Shown: one piece after another, positions 17,382 through 25,758 of the stretch
Layout: each line of letters begins with the position of its first letter
Numbering within the stretch: position 1 is the stretch's first letter
Assembly (NCBI RefSeq): GCF_002980525.1
Contig: NZ_PVBQ01000005.1
Location: forward strand, 248,001 to 312,000
DNA: 64,000 bases
Direction of reading: 5' to 3'
Source: Sphingobacterium haloxyli
GTDB lineage: Bacteria > Bacteroidota > Bacteroidia > Sphingobacteriales > Sphingobacteriaceae
The notes under the pieces: generated by a model
Seen by the model: only the letters and a program-made list of their open reading frames with translations
What the model was told of the DNA's origin: nothing
The model's database searches: none
Made by a program: the position numbers and the translations under genes

Positions 17382-18755
17382 TTACAAAGTCATGACGGCT
17401 TCCTTAAACTTGTCCCCGCGCTCTTCATAATTTTTAAACCAATCAAAGCTCGCACAAGCGGGAGAAAGCAGCACTGTATCGCCCTTTTTTGCTAAGTAAG
17501 AAGCGATCTCGACCGCGTCCTGCATAGACGAACTGTTTATAATCACGTCGGTTTCGTCCTCGAAGGATTCATGAATACGCACCGTGTCCTTACCAATACA
17601 TACAATCGCTTTAACTTTGGATTTTACGAGATCTCGCAACATTCCGTAATCATTGCCTTTATCTACTCCTCCCATAATCAGGATGATATCGGGCGAAAAA
17701 CTCTCCAAAGCATACCAAACCGAATTGACATTTGTGGCTTTCGAATCATTAATATAATTCACCCCTCCTATACAAGCAACATGCTCTAAACGATGCTCGA
17801 TGTTTACATACGATTCCATACTTTCTTTCATCGTTTGGTTGCGTAATTCCTGAACCTTCGCAATCAAGCCTGACGCCATGTTGTTGTATGCATTGTGCTT
17901 CCCCTGTAATGATAACTCTTCAATATTCATCGCAAAAATGTCTTTGTTAGGTACTTGTATTATAATATTCTTTTCCTCGTCTATATACGCCCCCTGCTCC
18001 ACTACGTGATTTTGTGTAAAAGGCAGGTGCTTCGCTTTTGTCTTAAATGAAGACAGTCCTTTTATCGTTTCCTCATCATCTAGGCAGTAGATGAAATAAT
18101 CTTCCTTTGTCTGGTTCCGAATTATGCGAAATTTGGATGCGACGTAGTTCTCCATATGTTGATCGTAGCGATCTAAATGATCGGGCGTTATGTTTAGAAT
18201 AACAGCTACGTCAGCACGGAATTGGTACATATCATCCAACATAAAACTAGAAATTTCCAGCACATATACGTCGTAGTTTTCGCGCGCCACCTGTAAAGCA
18301 AAGCTTTTCCCGATGTTCCCCGCCAAACCAACGTTTACGCCCCCACGCTGCAACATATAGTACGTTAACATGGTCGTCGTCGATTTGCCATTGGACCCTG
18401 TAATGCAATAAAGCTTAGCATCTGTATATTGTGCAGCAAATTCTATCTCTGAGATAACCGGAATATTTGCTGCCCTTAATGCTTTTACGAGTGGCGCGTG
18501 TTCCGGAATGCCAGGGCTCTTCACAACCAACGCCGCTTGCATAATTTTATCTTCGGTATGTTGTTGCTCCTCGAAAGCGATTTTCTCCTTTCGTAATGTT
18601 GCCTTATAGTCGTCGCTAATCCGCCCCTTATCGGAAACGAATACGTCGAACCCTTTATCCTTTCCTAAAATAGCCGCACCAACACCACTCTCCCCTGCGC
18701 CTAGAATCGCAAGAAAGCCAGATTGTGGGTAATGGGTATGTGCTATATTGGACAT
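17382..18755 (-). CDS. murD: UDP-N-acetylmuramoylalanine--D-glutamate ligase
   Basis: Cytoplasmic Mur ligase adding D-Glu. The 457 residues show the N-terminal domain with LAILGAGESGVGAAILGKDKG, the P-loop ITGSNGKSTTTML, VLEISSFMLDDMYQFRADVAVILNITPDHLDRY, and the C-terminal YINDSKATNVNSVWYALES and LLSPACASFDWFKNYEERG, all typical of MurD. It begins one base after the mraY stop and lies 19 bases before ftsW. Confidence 0.95.
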   Translation of the reverse strand: MSNIAHTHYPQSGFLAILGAGESGVGAAILGKDKGFDVFVSDKGRISDDYKATLRKEKIAFEEQQHTEDKIMQAALVVKSPGIPEHAPLVKALRAANIPVISEIEFAAQYTDAKLYCITGSNGKSTTTMLTYYMLQRGGVNVGLAGNIGKSFALQVARENYDVYVLEISSFMLDDMYQFRADVAVILNITPDHLDRYDQHMENYVASKFRIIRNQTKEDYFIYCLDDEETIKGLSSFKTKAKHLPFTQNHVVEQGAYIDEEKNIIIQVPNKDIFAMNIEELSLQGKHNAYNNMASGLIAKVQELRNQTMKESMESYVNIEHRLEHVACIGGVNYINDSKATNVNSVWYALESFSPDIILIMGGVDKGNDYGMLRDLVKSKVKAIVCIGKDTVRIHESFEDETDVIINSSSMQDAVEIASYLAKKGDTVLLSPACASFDWFKNYEERGDKFKEAVMTL

Positions 18756-18756
18756 C

Positions 18757-20001
18757 TTACCGTGTTTTTAATGTAACAATGGTCAGGATCGCGAGAATAA
18801 TCGATACAATAAAAAAACGCATAACGATCTTCGATTCGTGATAACCTTTCTTTTGATAATGATGGTGTAAAGGAGACATCAGAAATATCCGTCGCCCTTC
18901 ACCAAATTTCTTCTTCGTGTACTTGAAATACGACACCTGCATAATCACCGACAGGTTTTCAAGCAAGAATATGCCACATAACATTGGAATCAACAGTTCT
19001 TTCCGAATGAGAATGGCAAACGCTGCGATAATACCGCCAATGGTCAAACTTCCCGTATCGCCCATAAACACCTGTGCAGGATAGGCGTTATACCATAGGA
19101 ATCCTGTACAAGCACCTACGAATGCCCCTGCAAAAATTACCAACTCGCCAGAGTTCGGGATATACATGATGTTCAAATAGTCCGAAAAAATCACATTACC
19201 AGACACGTAAGCCAAAATTGCCAATGTAATTCCAATAATCGCGGAGGTTCCCGTTGCCAATCCATCTATCCCATCCGTAATATTTGCACCATTAGACACG
19301 GCCGTAACGATGAACACGACTACAATTAAAAACACAATAAACGTGACAACGTAACCATTTAAACCGAACATGCTCAACACCTTCGCATAGTCAAACTCAT
19401 TGTTTTTATAGAATGGAATATTGGTCTTGGTGGATTTCACATTTTCTGCATAATAACGCTCACCTGTTTGGGTATCCATCATAATCTCCACCGCTTTTGT
19501 AGAAGTGGGGTTCGGCACTTTTTCCCGAACGACAATATCAGGATGGAAATACATCGTGATCGCAATCAATGTACCCAGTCCCACTTGTCCTATGATCTTA
19601 AAGCGTCCAGCTAACCCCTCTTTATTTTTACGGAATACCTTGATGTAATCATCTAAGAAGCCAATTGTACCCATCCAAATGGTGGTGATAATCATGATAA
19701 TGATGTAAATATTATCTAACTTGGCAAATAAAATTGTCGGTACCAAAATCCCCCCGATGATAATCAGCCCACCCATTGTCGGTGTACCGACCTTTTTCTT
19801 TTCACCTTCCAGCCCGAGATCACGAATGGTCTCACCCACCTGTTTATTCCGTAAAGCACGTATCAGGCGGCTTCCGTATACCGTGGTAATAATTAACGAA
19901 ACAATCACAGCCATCGCAGTCCTGAAAGAGATATATTGAAACAATCCCGCCCCTGGTAGATGCATGTGCTCCTGTAGCCAACTGAATAGATAATATAACA
20001 T
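18757..20001 (-). CDS. mraY: Phospho-N-acetylmuramoyl-pentapeptide transferase
   Basis: Polytopic inner-membrane enzyme that moves phospho-MurNAc-pentapeptide to undecaprenyl phosphate, giving lipid I. The 414 residues hold around ten membrane segments. Signatures are [17 protein letters not shown], the catalytic aspartates in [41 protein letters not shown] and the cytoplasmic [23 protein letters not shown] roughly 50-residue insert (about 160-210, [18 protein letters not shown]...) between membrane segments is typical of the longer Bacteroidota form and absent from E. coli MraY. Confidence 0.96.
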   Translation of the reverse strand: MLYYLFSWLQEHMHLPGAGLFQYISFRTAMAVIVSLIITTVYGSRLIRALRNKQVGETIRDLGLEGEKKKVGTPTMGGLIIIGGILVPTILFAKLDNIYIIIMIITTIWMGTIGFLDDYIKVFRKNKEGLAGRFKIIGQVGLGTLIAITMYFHPDIVVREKVPNPTSTKAVEIMMDTQTGERYYAENVKSTKTNIPFYKNNEFDYAKVLSMFGLNGYVVTFIVFLIVVVFIVTAVSNGANITDGIDGLATGTSAIIGITLAILAYVSGNVIFSDYLNIMYIPNSGELVIFAGAFVGACTGFLWYNAYPAQVFMGDTGSLTIGGIIAAFAILIRKELLIPMLCGIFLLENLSVIMQVSYFKYTKKKFGEGRRIFLMSPLHHHYQKKGYHESKIVMRFFIVSIILAILTIVTLKTR

Positions 20002-20010
20002 CCGTATTTC

Positions 20011-21465
20011 TTATTGTTCGTTAAACGTTTCTATTAAAATTTCCTTGTCGTCAAAATGGTGACGCACACCGTTAACCTCTTGATATTTCTCGTGGCCCTT
20101 TCCTGCTACCAAAACGATGTCGCCGGCTTGTGCTAAATGGCAAGCCGCTCGGATAGCCTCTTTGCGTTCCGCGATGGTAAAAACATGTTTACGATCTTTC
20201 GAATCCACTCCAGCCTCCATATCGCGGATGATGGCTAGCGGATCCTCTGTTCTCGGATTATCGGATGTGATGATGACTTTGTCACTCAATCGCACCGCTA
20301 CTGCCGCCATCTGGGGGCGTTTGGATTTATCGCGATCGCCTCCACAACCTAATACGGTAATAATCTGCTTGCCGCTTTGCCGCAATTCACGGATAGTCAG
20401 CAGCACATTCTCCACTGCATCGGGTGTATGCGCATAGTCTACGATACCGACCACACCATTTGCTGAACGAACGATATCAAATCTACCTTCCGCTCCTGCG
20501 ATGTCACTCATCGCGGTCAATACTTTCATGGTTTCCTGCTCCAAGAGAATTGCCGCACCATAAACTGCTAGCAGATTATAGGCATTAAATCCGCCAACTA
20601 ATTTCACCCAGACGTCGTGGCCATCCACCTGTAATAACATACCGTCTAAATGGCTTTCGATAATCTTAGCCTTGAAATCGGCCATATTTTTCAAACCGTA
20701 TGTTTTTTTATGAGCAAATGTATTTTGCAACATTACCGCTCCATTACGATCATCGATATTCGTCAACGCGAAAGCAAATCGATCCAAATCGTCAAAAAAC
20801 TTCTTCTTGGCTTTGATATAATGTTCGAACGTACCGTGAAAATCCAGGTGATCGTGTGTTATGTTCGCAAATATCCCCCCTGCAAAACGTAATCCTGCGG
20901 TACGTTGTTGCACGACAGCATGTGAACTCACTTCCATAAAACAATAATCACATCCTTCGTCTACCATTTCGCGAAGCAAGCGATTTAGTGTTATCGGATC
21001 TGGCGTAGTATGGGTTGCAGAAATAACACGTTCGCCGATCCTGTTTTCCACTGTGGACAACAATCCTGCCTGGTACCCTAAACCTTTAAACAGATTGAAG
21101 AGAAGGGTAGCGATAGTCGTCTTACCGTTTGTTCCCGTAACGCCGACTAGTTTTAGTGCTCGAGAAGGGTCACCATAAAAGTTAGCTGCCAACAAACCCA
21201 ATACATACGACGTATCGGCAACAACGACATACGTCACACCTGTATGTAACTGTGCCGGCAAAGTGTCAAGCACCAAAACCCGGGCCCCGTTTTCGATCGC
21301 CTTGTCGAGATATAAATGCCCATCGGTATGCACGCCCCGCACGGCAACAAAAAGACTATCCGCGGAAACTTTCCGCGAATCGAAGCATACGGACGACACC
21401 TCCAGTTCGAGAACACCCTCGAGCTGTTGTACCGGAATCGCATGTAATAATTCTCTTAGCTTCAT
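20011..21465 (-). CDS. murE: UDP-MurNAc-tripeptide synthetase
   Basis: Mur ligase adding the third stem residue, presumably meso-diaminopimelate in this group. The 484 residues show the N-terminal UDP-binding part (VCFDSRKVSADSLFVAVRG), P-loop VTGTNGKTTIATL, the carbamoylated-lysine region LRFAGGIFANITHDHLDFHGT, VGIVDYAHTPDAVEN, and the C-terminal diaminopimelate motif as ITSDNPRTEDPLAI (DNPR). The DNPR motif supports diaminopimelate over lysine as substrate. It sits 5 bases after ftsI and 9 before mraY. Confidence 0.96.
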   Translation of the reverse strand: MKLRELLHAIPVQQLEGVLELEVSSVCFDSRKVSADSLFVAVRGVHTDGHLYLDKAIENGARVLVLDTLPAQLHTGVTYVVVADTSYVLGLLAANFYGDPSRALKLVGVTGTNGKTTIATLLFNLFKGLGYQAGLLSTVENRIGERVISATHTTPDPITLNRLLREMVDEGCDYCFMEVSSHAVVQQRTAGLRFAGGIFANITHDHLDFHGTFEHYIKAKKKFFDDLDRFAFALTNIDDRNGAVMLQNTFAHKKTYGLKNMADFKAKIIESHLDGMLLQVDGHDVWVKLVGGFNAYNLLAVYGAAILLEQETMKVLTAMSDIAGAEGRFDIVRSANGVVGIVDYAHTPDAVENVLLTIRELRQSGKQIITVLGCGGDRDKSKRPQMAAVAVRLSDKVIITSDNPRTEDPLAIIRDMEAGVDSKDRKHVFTIAERKEAIRAACHLAQAGDIVLVAGKGHEKYQEVNGVRHHFDDKEILIETFNEQ

Positions 21466-21470
21466 ATCTT

Positions 21471-23591
21471 CTAATTCAACGCCAGTTCGATTGGCGTACC
21501 TACCTTTAATCGTGTTCCCGCAACAAGGGATTGAGTAACGACTTTACCCCAGCCCGAGATCTTTGTTTTAAACCCGGCGTTCTCCATCGTAAATATCGCA
21601 TCGGATAACCCCATACCCAATACGTTCGGCACAACCCCTTCTTTTACCTGCGCCTCTACAAAAGGAACAGCTTTTGTAGATGAATCTGCCGCCTGCGCTA
21701 TCGTATCCCAATTTGACGGATTAAAACCCAACGCTTGGTAAACCGTATTTGATGCTTCTTTTGACCCCCGTAGTGTAAGCGGCAATTTTGCTCCGGACGT
21801 ATTTACCTTTCTGTTTGCCAGCGTTCCATGCAAAGTCAAATCATTTGCATAAATCATATCTGCCAATTCCTTAAAGACCGGCCCAGCGATAGCCCCACCG
21901 TAGTATCCCTTTCTTGGATTTCGAATCACCACTATCATGGAATATTTGGGGTTTTCAGCCGGGAAATAACCGGCAAAGGATGACTGATAACGACGTTGTC
22001 CGTACCCTTTCGCGCCGTCGTTCATTTGTGCGGTTCCCGTTTTACCTGCTGAAGTATACAGAGGCGAGCTCAAACGCTTACCTGTTCCTTCTGTCATCAC
22101 TCCTTCCAACATCGCCTGCATTTTACGGATAGCCTCTTTCGATGCGATTTGCTTGTTAAGCACCTTCGCATCAAAACGCTCTACCGTGTTACCCAGATGA
22201 CGAATCTCTTTCACAAACAAGGGCGCCAGCAATTTCCCATCGTTGGCAACCGCGTTGTAAAGTGCCAATGTTTGTAACGGTGTCAACCGTAATTCGTAGC
22301 CATAGGCCATTTGGACGAGCGATAGTTTACTCCACGTCCTGCTATCGGGTGTTTTCACCCAGGGAATAGCCTCACCTGGAATCTGCAGCCCCAAAGGTTT
22401 ACCCAATCCAAAATGATGTAACTTTGACGTATATTTCGCCGGTTTATTTCCGTAATACGTATTTATCAACTTCGCAACCCCTACGTTCGAAGACTCTTCA
22501 AAAGCTTCTTTTACAGTCAAAACTGATTTTTTTGGCGCGTGTGAATCACGTATGGTATGCGCCGGCACCTTATATGTGCCATTTCCTATATCTACTGTGC
22601 TCGATGTATCCACAAAGCCATCGTCCAGCAAGGCCAAATAGCTCGCCAATTTAAAGGTGGATCCCGGATCAGCACCCTGTGCGATAGCATAATTGTATTT
22701 CTCCCGGAAAACGCCTTCTTTATCCCGTGTAAAATTAGCTATAGCTCTTACTTCTCCCGTATTCACCTCCATCACCACAACACAACCATTGTCTGCATCA
22801 CTCGCTATCAACTGCTTCTCCAAAGCGCGCTGCGCCATGTCCTGCATATTTACATCCAGTGTCGAAATAATATCCGAACCGTCAACCGGTGCAACTTCTA
22901 CCTCCCGATTGACAGGCACCCATACACCGCCTGCGATTCGCTGCATTAATTGCGAACCACTCGTTCCATCAATATACTTTCCGTAAGCGCCTTCTAAGCC
23001 CACTAGCACAGTATCCCCTTTTGTATTTTTGTACCCTATGGTCCTTGCTGCCAAATTGGTGAAGGGCAAAATCCGCTTATTTTCACGCACGGTAACCAAG
23101 CTTGTGGGATATCTCTTCCTACCCTCCCTAAATGCATGCAACAAAGGGAAAGTCTTGATAGTTTTTAAGTCCTGATGCGAAACATTCCGTTTGATGAGAA
23201 CATATCGTTGTCTTTTTGCACGCGCATTTTTTAACAAGACTAAGTACTGTCGCGAGGATTTATCTTTAAAATGTACAGACAACCGTGTCGCCAAAGAATC
23301 CACTTTGGAATGAAACACGTCGTCTGCCTCAGACGGTATCGACATAGCATCGAACCGAAGCTCATATTCTGGAACTGAAGTAGCCAGTAAACTACCGTCA
23401 TTAGCATAGATATTACCCCGAGCCGCTTCAATTCCGCGCTCCCGAATAGTCAAACTATCCACCATCGCGCGCCACTCTCCGCCATCTACATATTGTAAAT
23501 GCAAAAGCTTACCAAACACCGTAAGTGCAAAAAGCACCATAAGGCCGAATGCAGCGTACACGCGAATAAGTATAGTCTTCCTAATATTCAT
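21471..23591 (-). CDS. ftsI: Class B penicillin-binding protein with C-terminal PASTA domain (FtsI)
   Basis: Septal transpeptidase partner of FtsW. The 706 residues comprise one N-terminal membrane helix (about 8-30), a PBP dimerisation/pedestal domain with RGNIYANDGSLLA, and a transpeptidase domain with the acylation motif STFK (Ser311, Lys314), SSN (367-369) and KTGT (517-520). The last 50 residues (VPNVLGMGLSDAIFTMENAG ... GTPIELALN) form one PASTA domain, which E. coli FtsI lacks but Bacteroidota and Gram-positive homologues often have. It lies between ftsL and murE. Confidence 0.95.
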   Translation of the reverse strand: MNIRKTILIRVYAAFGLMVLFALTVFGKLLHLQYVDGGEWRAMVDSLTIRERGIEAARGNIYANDGSLLATSVPEYELRFDAMSIPSEADDVFHSKVDSLATRLSVHFKDKSSRQYLVLLKNARAKRQRYVLIKRNVSHQDLKTIKTFPLLHAFREGRKRYPTSLVTVRENKRILPFTNLAARTIGYKNTKGDTVLVGLEGAYGKYIDGTSGSQLMQRIAGGVWVPVNREVEVAPVDGSDIISTLDVNMQDMAQRALEKQLIASDADNGCVVVMEVNTGEVRAIANFTRDKEGVFREKYNYAIAQGADPGSTFKLASYLALLDDGFVDTSSTVDIGNGTYKVPAHTIRDSHAPKKSVLTVKEAFEESSNVGVAKLINTYYGNKPAKYTSKLHHFGLGKPLGLQIPGEAIPWVKTPDSRTWSKLSLVQMAYGYELRLTPLQTLALYNAVANDGKLLAPLFVKEIRHLGNTVERFDAKVLNKQIASKEAIRKMQAMLEGVMTEGTGKRLSSPLYTSAGKTGTAQMNDGAKGYGQRRYQSSFAGYFPAENPKYSMIVVIRNPRKGYYGGAIAGPVFKELADMIYANDLTLHGTLANRKVNTSGAKLPLTLRGSKEASNTVYQALGFNPSNWDTIAQAADSSTKAVPFVEAQVKEGVVPNVLGMGLSDAIFTMENAGFKTKISGWGKVVTQSLVAGTRLKVGTPIELALN

Positions 23592-23611
23592 ACGACTCCG
23601 TGTCTGTCTTG

Positions 23612-24022
23612 TTACTTTTTACCTTTTACTACTTCCAATTTGATGGGGGGCTCCAGACGTTCTTTCAACCCCAAGGTATCTGCCCTTTTCGCAATCTCTG
23701 TTTGCGTTGTCAGCTTCATCAACTCGGCAGATAGTGATTTGTAATCCCAACTCAACTCTTTCACATCCCGCCCCAACCGGTCAATGGTCCGGACTGTTCT
23801 TTCCGCCAAGTGCCGATTCGAGATATAGAGTAAGCCAAGAAGTGCCACAAACGCAGCAAACGGCAGATTTCTCGCCACCAAATAGCTGGACAAACGCTTT
23901 GTTGAAAAAATAGAACGAAGGAAATGCTGTGTTTCCTCCACTTTCTCTTCAACAGATTCATTCATTTTTTCTTGAACCTCTGCACTTAACTCTTTGTTTC
24001 TGACCGTGTTTTTCTTGGACAT
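23612..24022 (-). CDS. ftsL: FtsL-like cell division protein
   Basis: Small bitopic protein expected to join FtsQ and an FtsB-like partner in activating FtsWI. From the ATG at 24022 it has 136 residues: a long, charged cytoplasmic region (KVEETQHFLRSIF), one membrane helix (LPFAAFVALLGLLYISNRHL) and a short periplasmic coiled coil (TIDRLGRDVKELSWDYKSLSAELM). The tail AKRADTLGLKERLEPPIKLE echoes the FtsL C-terminal pattern. The frame is open to a TTG at 24031, but ATG is preferred. Identification rests mostly on topology and position between rsmH and ftsI. Confidence 0.85.
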   Translation of the reverse strand: MSKKNTVRNKELSAEVQEKMNESVEEKVEETQHFLRSIFSTKRLSSYLVARNLPFAAFVALLGLLYISNRHLAERTVRTIDRLGRDVKELSWDYKSLSAELMKLTTQTEIAKRADTLGLKERLEPPIKLEVVKGKK

Positions 24023-24036
24023 ATCTCTCAAAAAAT

Positions 24037-24954
24037 TTAAGCTTCACGTTCCGCTATACGCAATTTAGCGCTACGCGCCCTATTGTTTGTCGCCAACTCA
24101 CTTGCACTCGCCGTCACCGCCTTGCGACTGATGACTTTGAATGGTTTTATTTCATTCCCAAAGAAGTCCTTTTCCACCTCTCCTTTAAACTTTCCTTTTT
24201 GCACGAAATTCTTCACCAATCGATCTTCCAACGAGTGGTACGACATGACAACCAATCGCCCGCCCGGCTTTAGCACAGCAACGGTTTGCTCCAAAAACTC
24301 CTGTAAAGCTCCCAATTCCTGATTCACTTCAATACGCAAAGCCTGAAATAGCTGCGCATGATATTTATGCTCCTTTCCTTTCGGCACCTGACGTTTAATT
24401 ACCTCTTTCAGGGTTCCCACAGTTTCTATAGGCTCACTTACACGTGCTGTCGCAATTGTTTTTGCCAATGAACGTGCATTTTGTATTTCGCCATACATAC
24501 CAAAGATGCGGTGCAACTCCCCCTCCGTGTACGTATTCAATATTTTCTTTGCATCTAGATCTGCCACCTGATCCATACGCATATCCAAATCCGCATCGTA
24601 ACGAATGGAAAAACCCCGTTCCGGCGAATCGAACTGATGGGAAGAAACGCCCAAATCAGCCAACACTCCGTCCACTTGGCGAATGCCTAGTAACCTCAGG
24701 TTGTTTTTCAAAAATCTAAAATTGTGCTGAACTAGCGTAAATCGCGGATCATCCAACGCATTCTTCACTGCGTCTGGATCTTGATCAAATGCTGTCAATC
24801 TTCCGCTATCGCCTAATCTTTTCAAGATCTCGCGTGAGTGACCACCGCCACCAAATGTTACATCCACATATACACCATCCGGCTTAATAGCCAATCCTTC
24901 CATACACTCGTCCAACATCACCGGAACATGGTAAATCATAGGATCATTCGCCAT
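24037..24954 (-). CDS. rsmH: 16S rRNA (cytosine-1402-N4) methyltransferase
   Basis: SAM-dependent methyltransferase modifying C1402 in the ribosomal P site. From the ATG at 24954 (MANDPMIYHVPVMLDE) it has 305 residues. YHVPVMLDECMEGL and YVDVTFGGGGHSREIL form motif I, followed by LADLGVSSHQFDSPERGFS, LFQALRIEVNQELGAL and VMSYHSLEDRLVKNFV, all RsmH hallmarks. The start overlaps the mraZ end by 11 bases. The frame is open to a GTG at 24981. Confidence 0.95.
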   Translation of the reverse strand: MANDPMIYHVPVMLDECMEGLAIKPDGVYVDVTFGGGGHSREILKRLGDSGRLTAFDQDPDAVKNALDDPRFTLVQHNFRFLKNNLRLLGIRQVDGVLADLGVSSHQFDSPERGFSIRYDADLDMRMDQVADLDAKKILNTYTEGELHRIFGMYGEIQNARSLAKTIATARVSEPIETVGTLKEVIKRQVPKGKEHKYHAQLFQALRIEVNQELGALQEFLEQTVAVLKPGGRLVVMSYHSLEDRLVKNFVQKGKFKGEVEKDFFGNEIKPFKVISRKAVTASASELATNNRARSAKLRIAEREA

Positions 24955-25420
24955 CCTGCCCTCCTTCCAAATCAAACGCACCCATCACTTGCGCAGCCAA
25001 GTCCGAAAAATCATCTTCCGATATCGCGCCCAACTGTTCTTCGTATTTCGCTTTAGACCAGACCTCAATTTTCTCTAAATTACAAGCCAATACCAGCTCA
25101 CTCCCTACTTCTGCGTATTCTAACAGACTCTTTGGCATCAAAACCCGACCTGCGGAATCGAGCATTAGCTCCGTCGCCCCACTCATGAATTTTCTTACAA
25201 AATCCCGGTTCTTCGGCTGAAATTGATTAAGCCTAGACAACTGCTTTAAAATTTTATTCCATTCTGCACGCGTATAAATGACCAAATTTTTCTCGAAGCC
25301 ACGGTTCACAACAAGCCCATCCCGCTCCACATCAGGCAGTTGCCTTTTGAGCGCGGCAGGAACCACCACCCTACCTTTGGCGTCCAGCTTGCATTCGTAT
25401 TCTCCGATTAAATAGTTCAC
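24944..25420 (-). CDS. mraZ: Transcriptional regulator MraZ
   Basis: AbrB-like DNA-binding protein that controls the dcw cluster. Two SpoVT/AbrB-type swapped hairpins are visible: NYLIGEYECKLDAKGRVVVP (about 1-20) and ATELMLDSAGRVLMPKSLLE (about 80-100), each with the DxKGR/DSAGR signature. The C-terminus is longer than in E. coli (158 residues against about 152). The start codon is GTG. Tandem TGGGG boxes with 10-bp spacing lie 46-61 bases upstream, matching known MraZ operators, so autoregulation is likely. Confidence 0.95.
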   Translation of the reverse strand: MNYLIGEYECKLDAKGRVVVPAALKRQLPDVERDGLVVNRGFEKNLVIYTRAEWNKILKQLSRLNQFQPKNRDFVRKFMSGATELMLDSAGRVLMPKSLLEYAEVGSELVLACNLEKIEVWSKAKYEEQLGAISEDDFSDLAAQVMGAFDLEGGQDGE

Positions 25421-25466
25421 AGTCTATACAGCTAATCTAAATTTTAATGTAAAAGTATACACTTTC

Positions 25467-25481
25467 CCCCACTTTCCCCCA
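25467..25481 (-). promoter_or_regulatory. MraZ-type operator: tandem TGGGG boxes upstream of mraZ
   Basis: On the minus strand TGGGG occurs at 25481-25477 and 25471-25467, a 10-bp repeat within GTGGGGGAAAGTGGGGGAAA. E. coli MraZ binds TGGG(A/G) direct repeats separated by 5 bases, and the Mycoplasma protein binds AAAGTG repeats; both patterns fit here. A plus-strand TTTTCCACA lies nearby at 25500-25508. Confidence 0.75.
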
Positions 25482-25538
25482 CAATATGACACAAAAAAGT
25501 TTTCCACATCGAAGAAATGCTACAAAAAGGATTTTTGT

Positions 25539-25564
25539 TTCCACTTTTGACCGCAAAAGTGGAA
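25539..25564. repeat. Perfect 10-bp inverted repeat in the mraZ-aspS spacer
   Basis: TTCCACTTTT, a 6-base spacer GACCGC, then AAAAGTGGAA. The arms are exact complements. There is no T-run on either side, so an operator or cruciform is more likely than a terminator. Confidence 0.6.
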
Positions 25565-25684
25565 CAAAGCTCGCCACTTTAAAATTTGATGCGTCCCGCC
25601 ACCCTGCACCTTTCCCACATCGAGAATAGTTTATATGTGGCATAAGATTTTAAAGGTGGGATTGTGCGATATCGTAGCCAAATG

Positions 25685-25699
25685 TGGGACAAAGTGGGA
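25685..25699 (+). promoter_or_regulatory. MraZ-like TGGGA direct repeat upstream of aspS
   Basis: TGGGA at 25685-25689 and 25695-25699, again with 10-bp spacing and AAAG in the gap, facing aspS. Single TGGGA boxes lie at 25657-25661 (plus) and 25617-25613 (minus). The pair is 47 bases upstream of the aspS -7 box. Confidence 0.6.
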
Positions 25700-25724
25700 G
25701 AAGCAAAAAAAGAACAAACAAATC

Positions 25725-25753
25725 TTTATTCTCCGTAAAATCCGATATTTTTG
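25725..25753 (+). promoter_or_regulatory. Candidate aspS promoter with almost no leader
   Basis: The -7 box TATTTTTG is at 25746-25753 with TTT (in place of TTG) 18 bases upstream. The aspS ATG is only 5 bases after the -7 box, so the transcript is probably leaderless or nearly so. The rest of 25421-25758 is non-coding and holds the operator-like repeats listed separately. Confidence 0.55.
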
Positions 25754-25758
25754 CGGAC

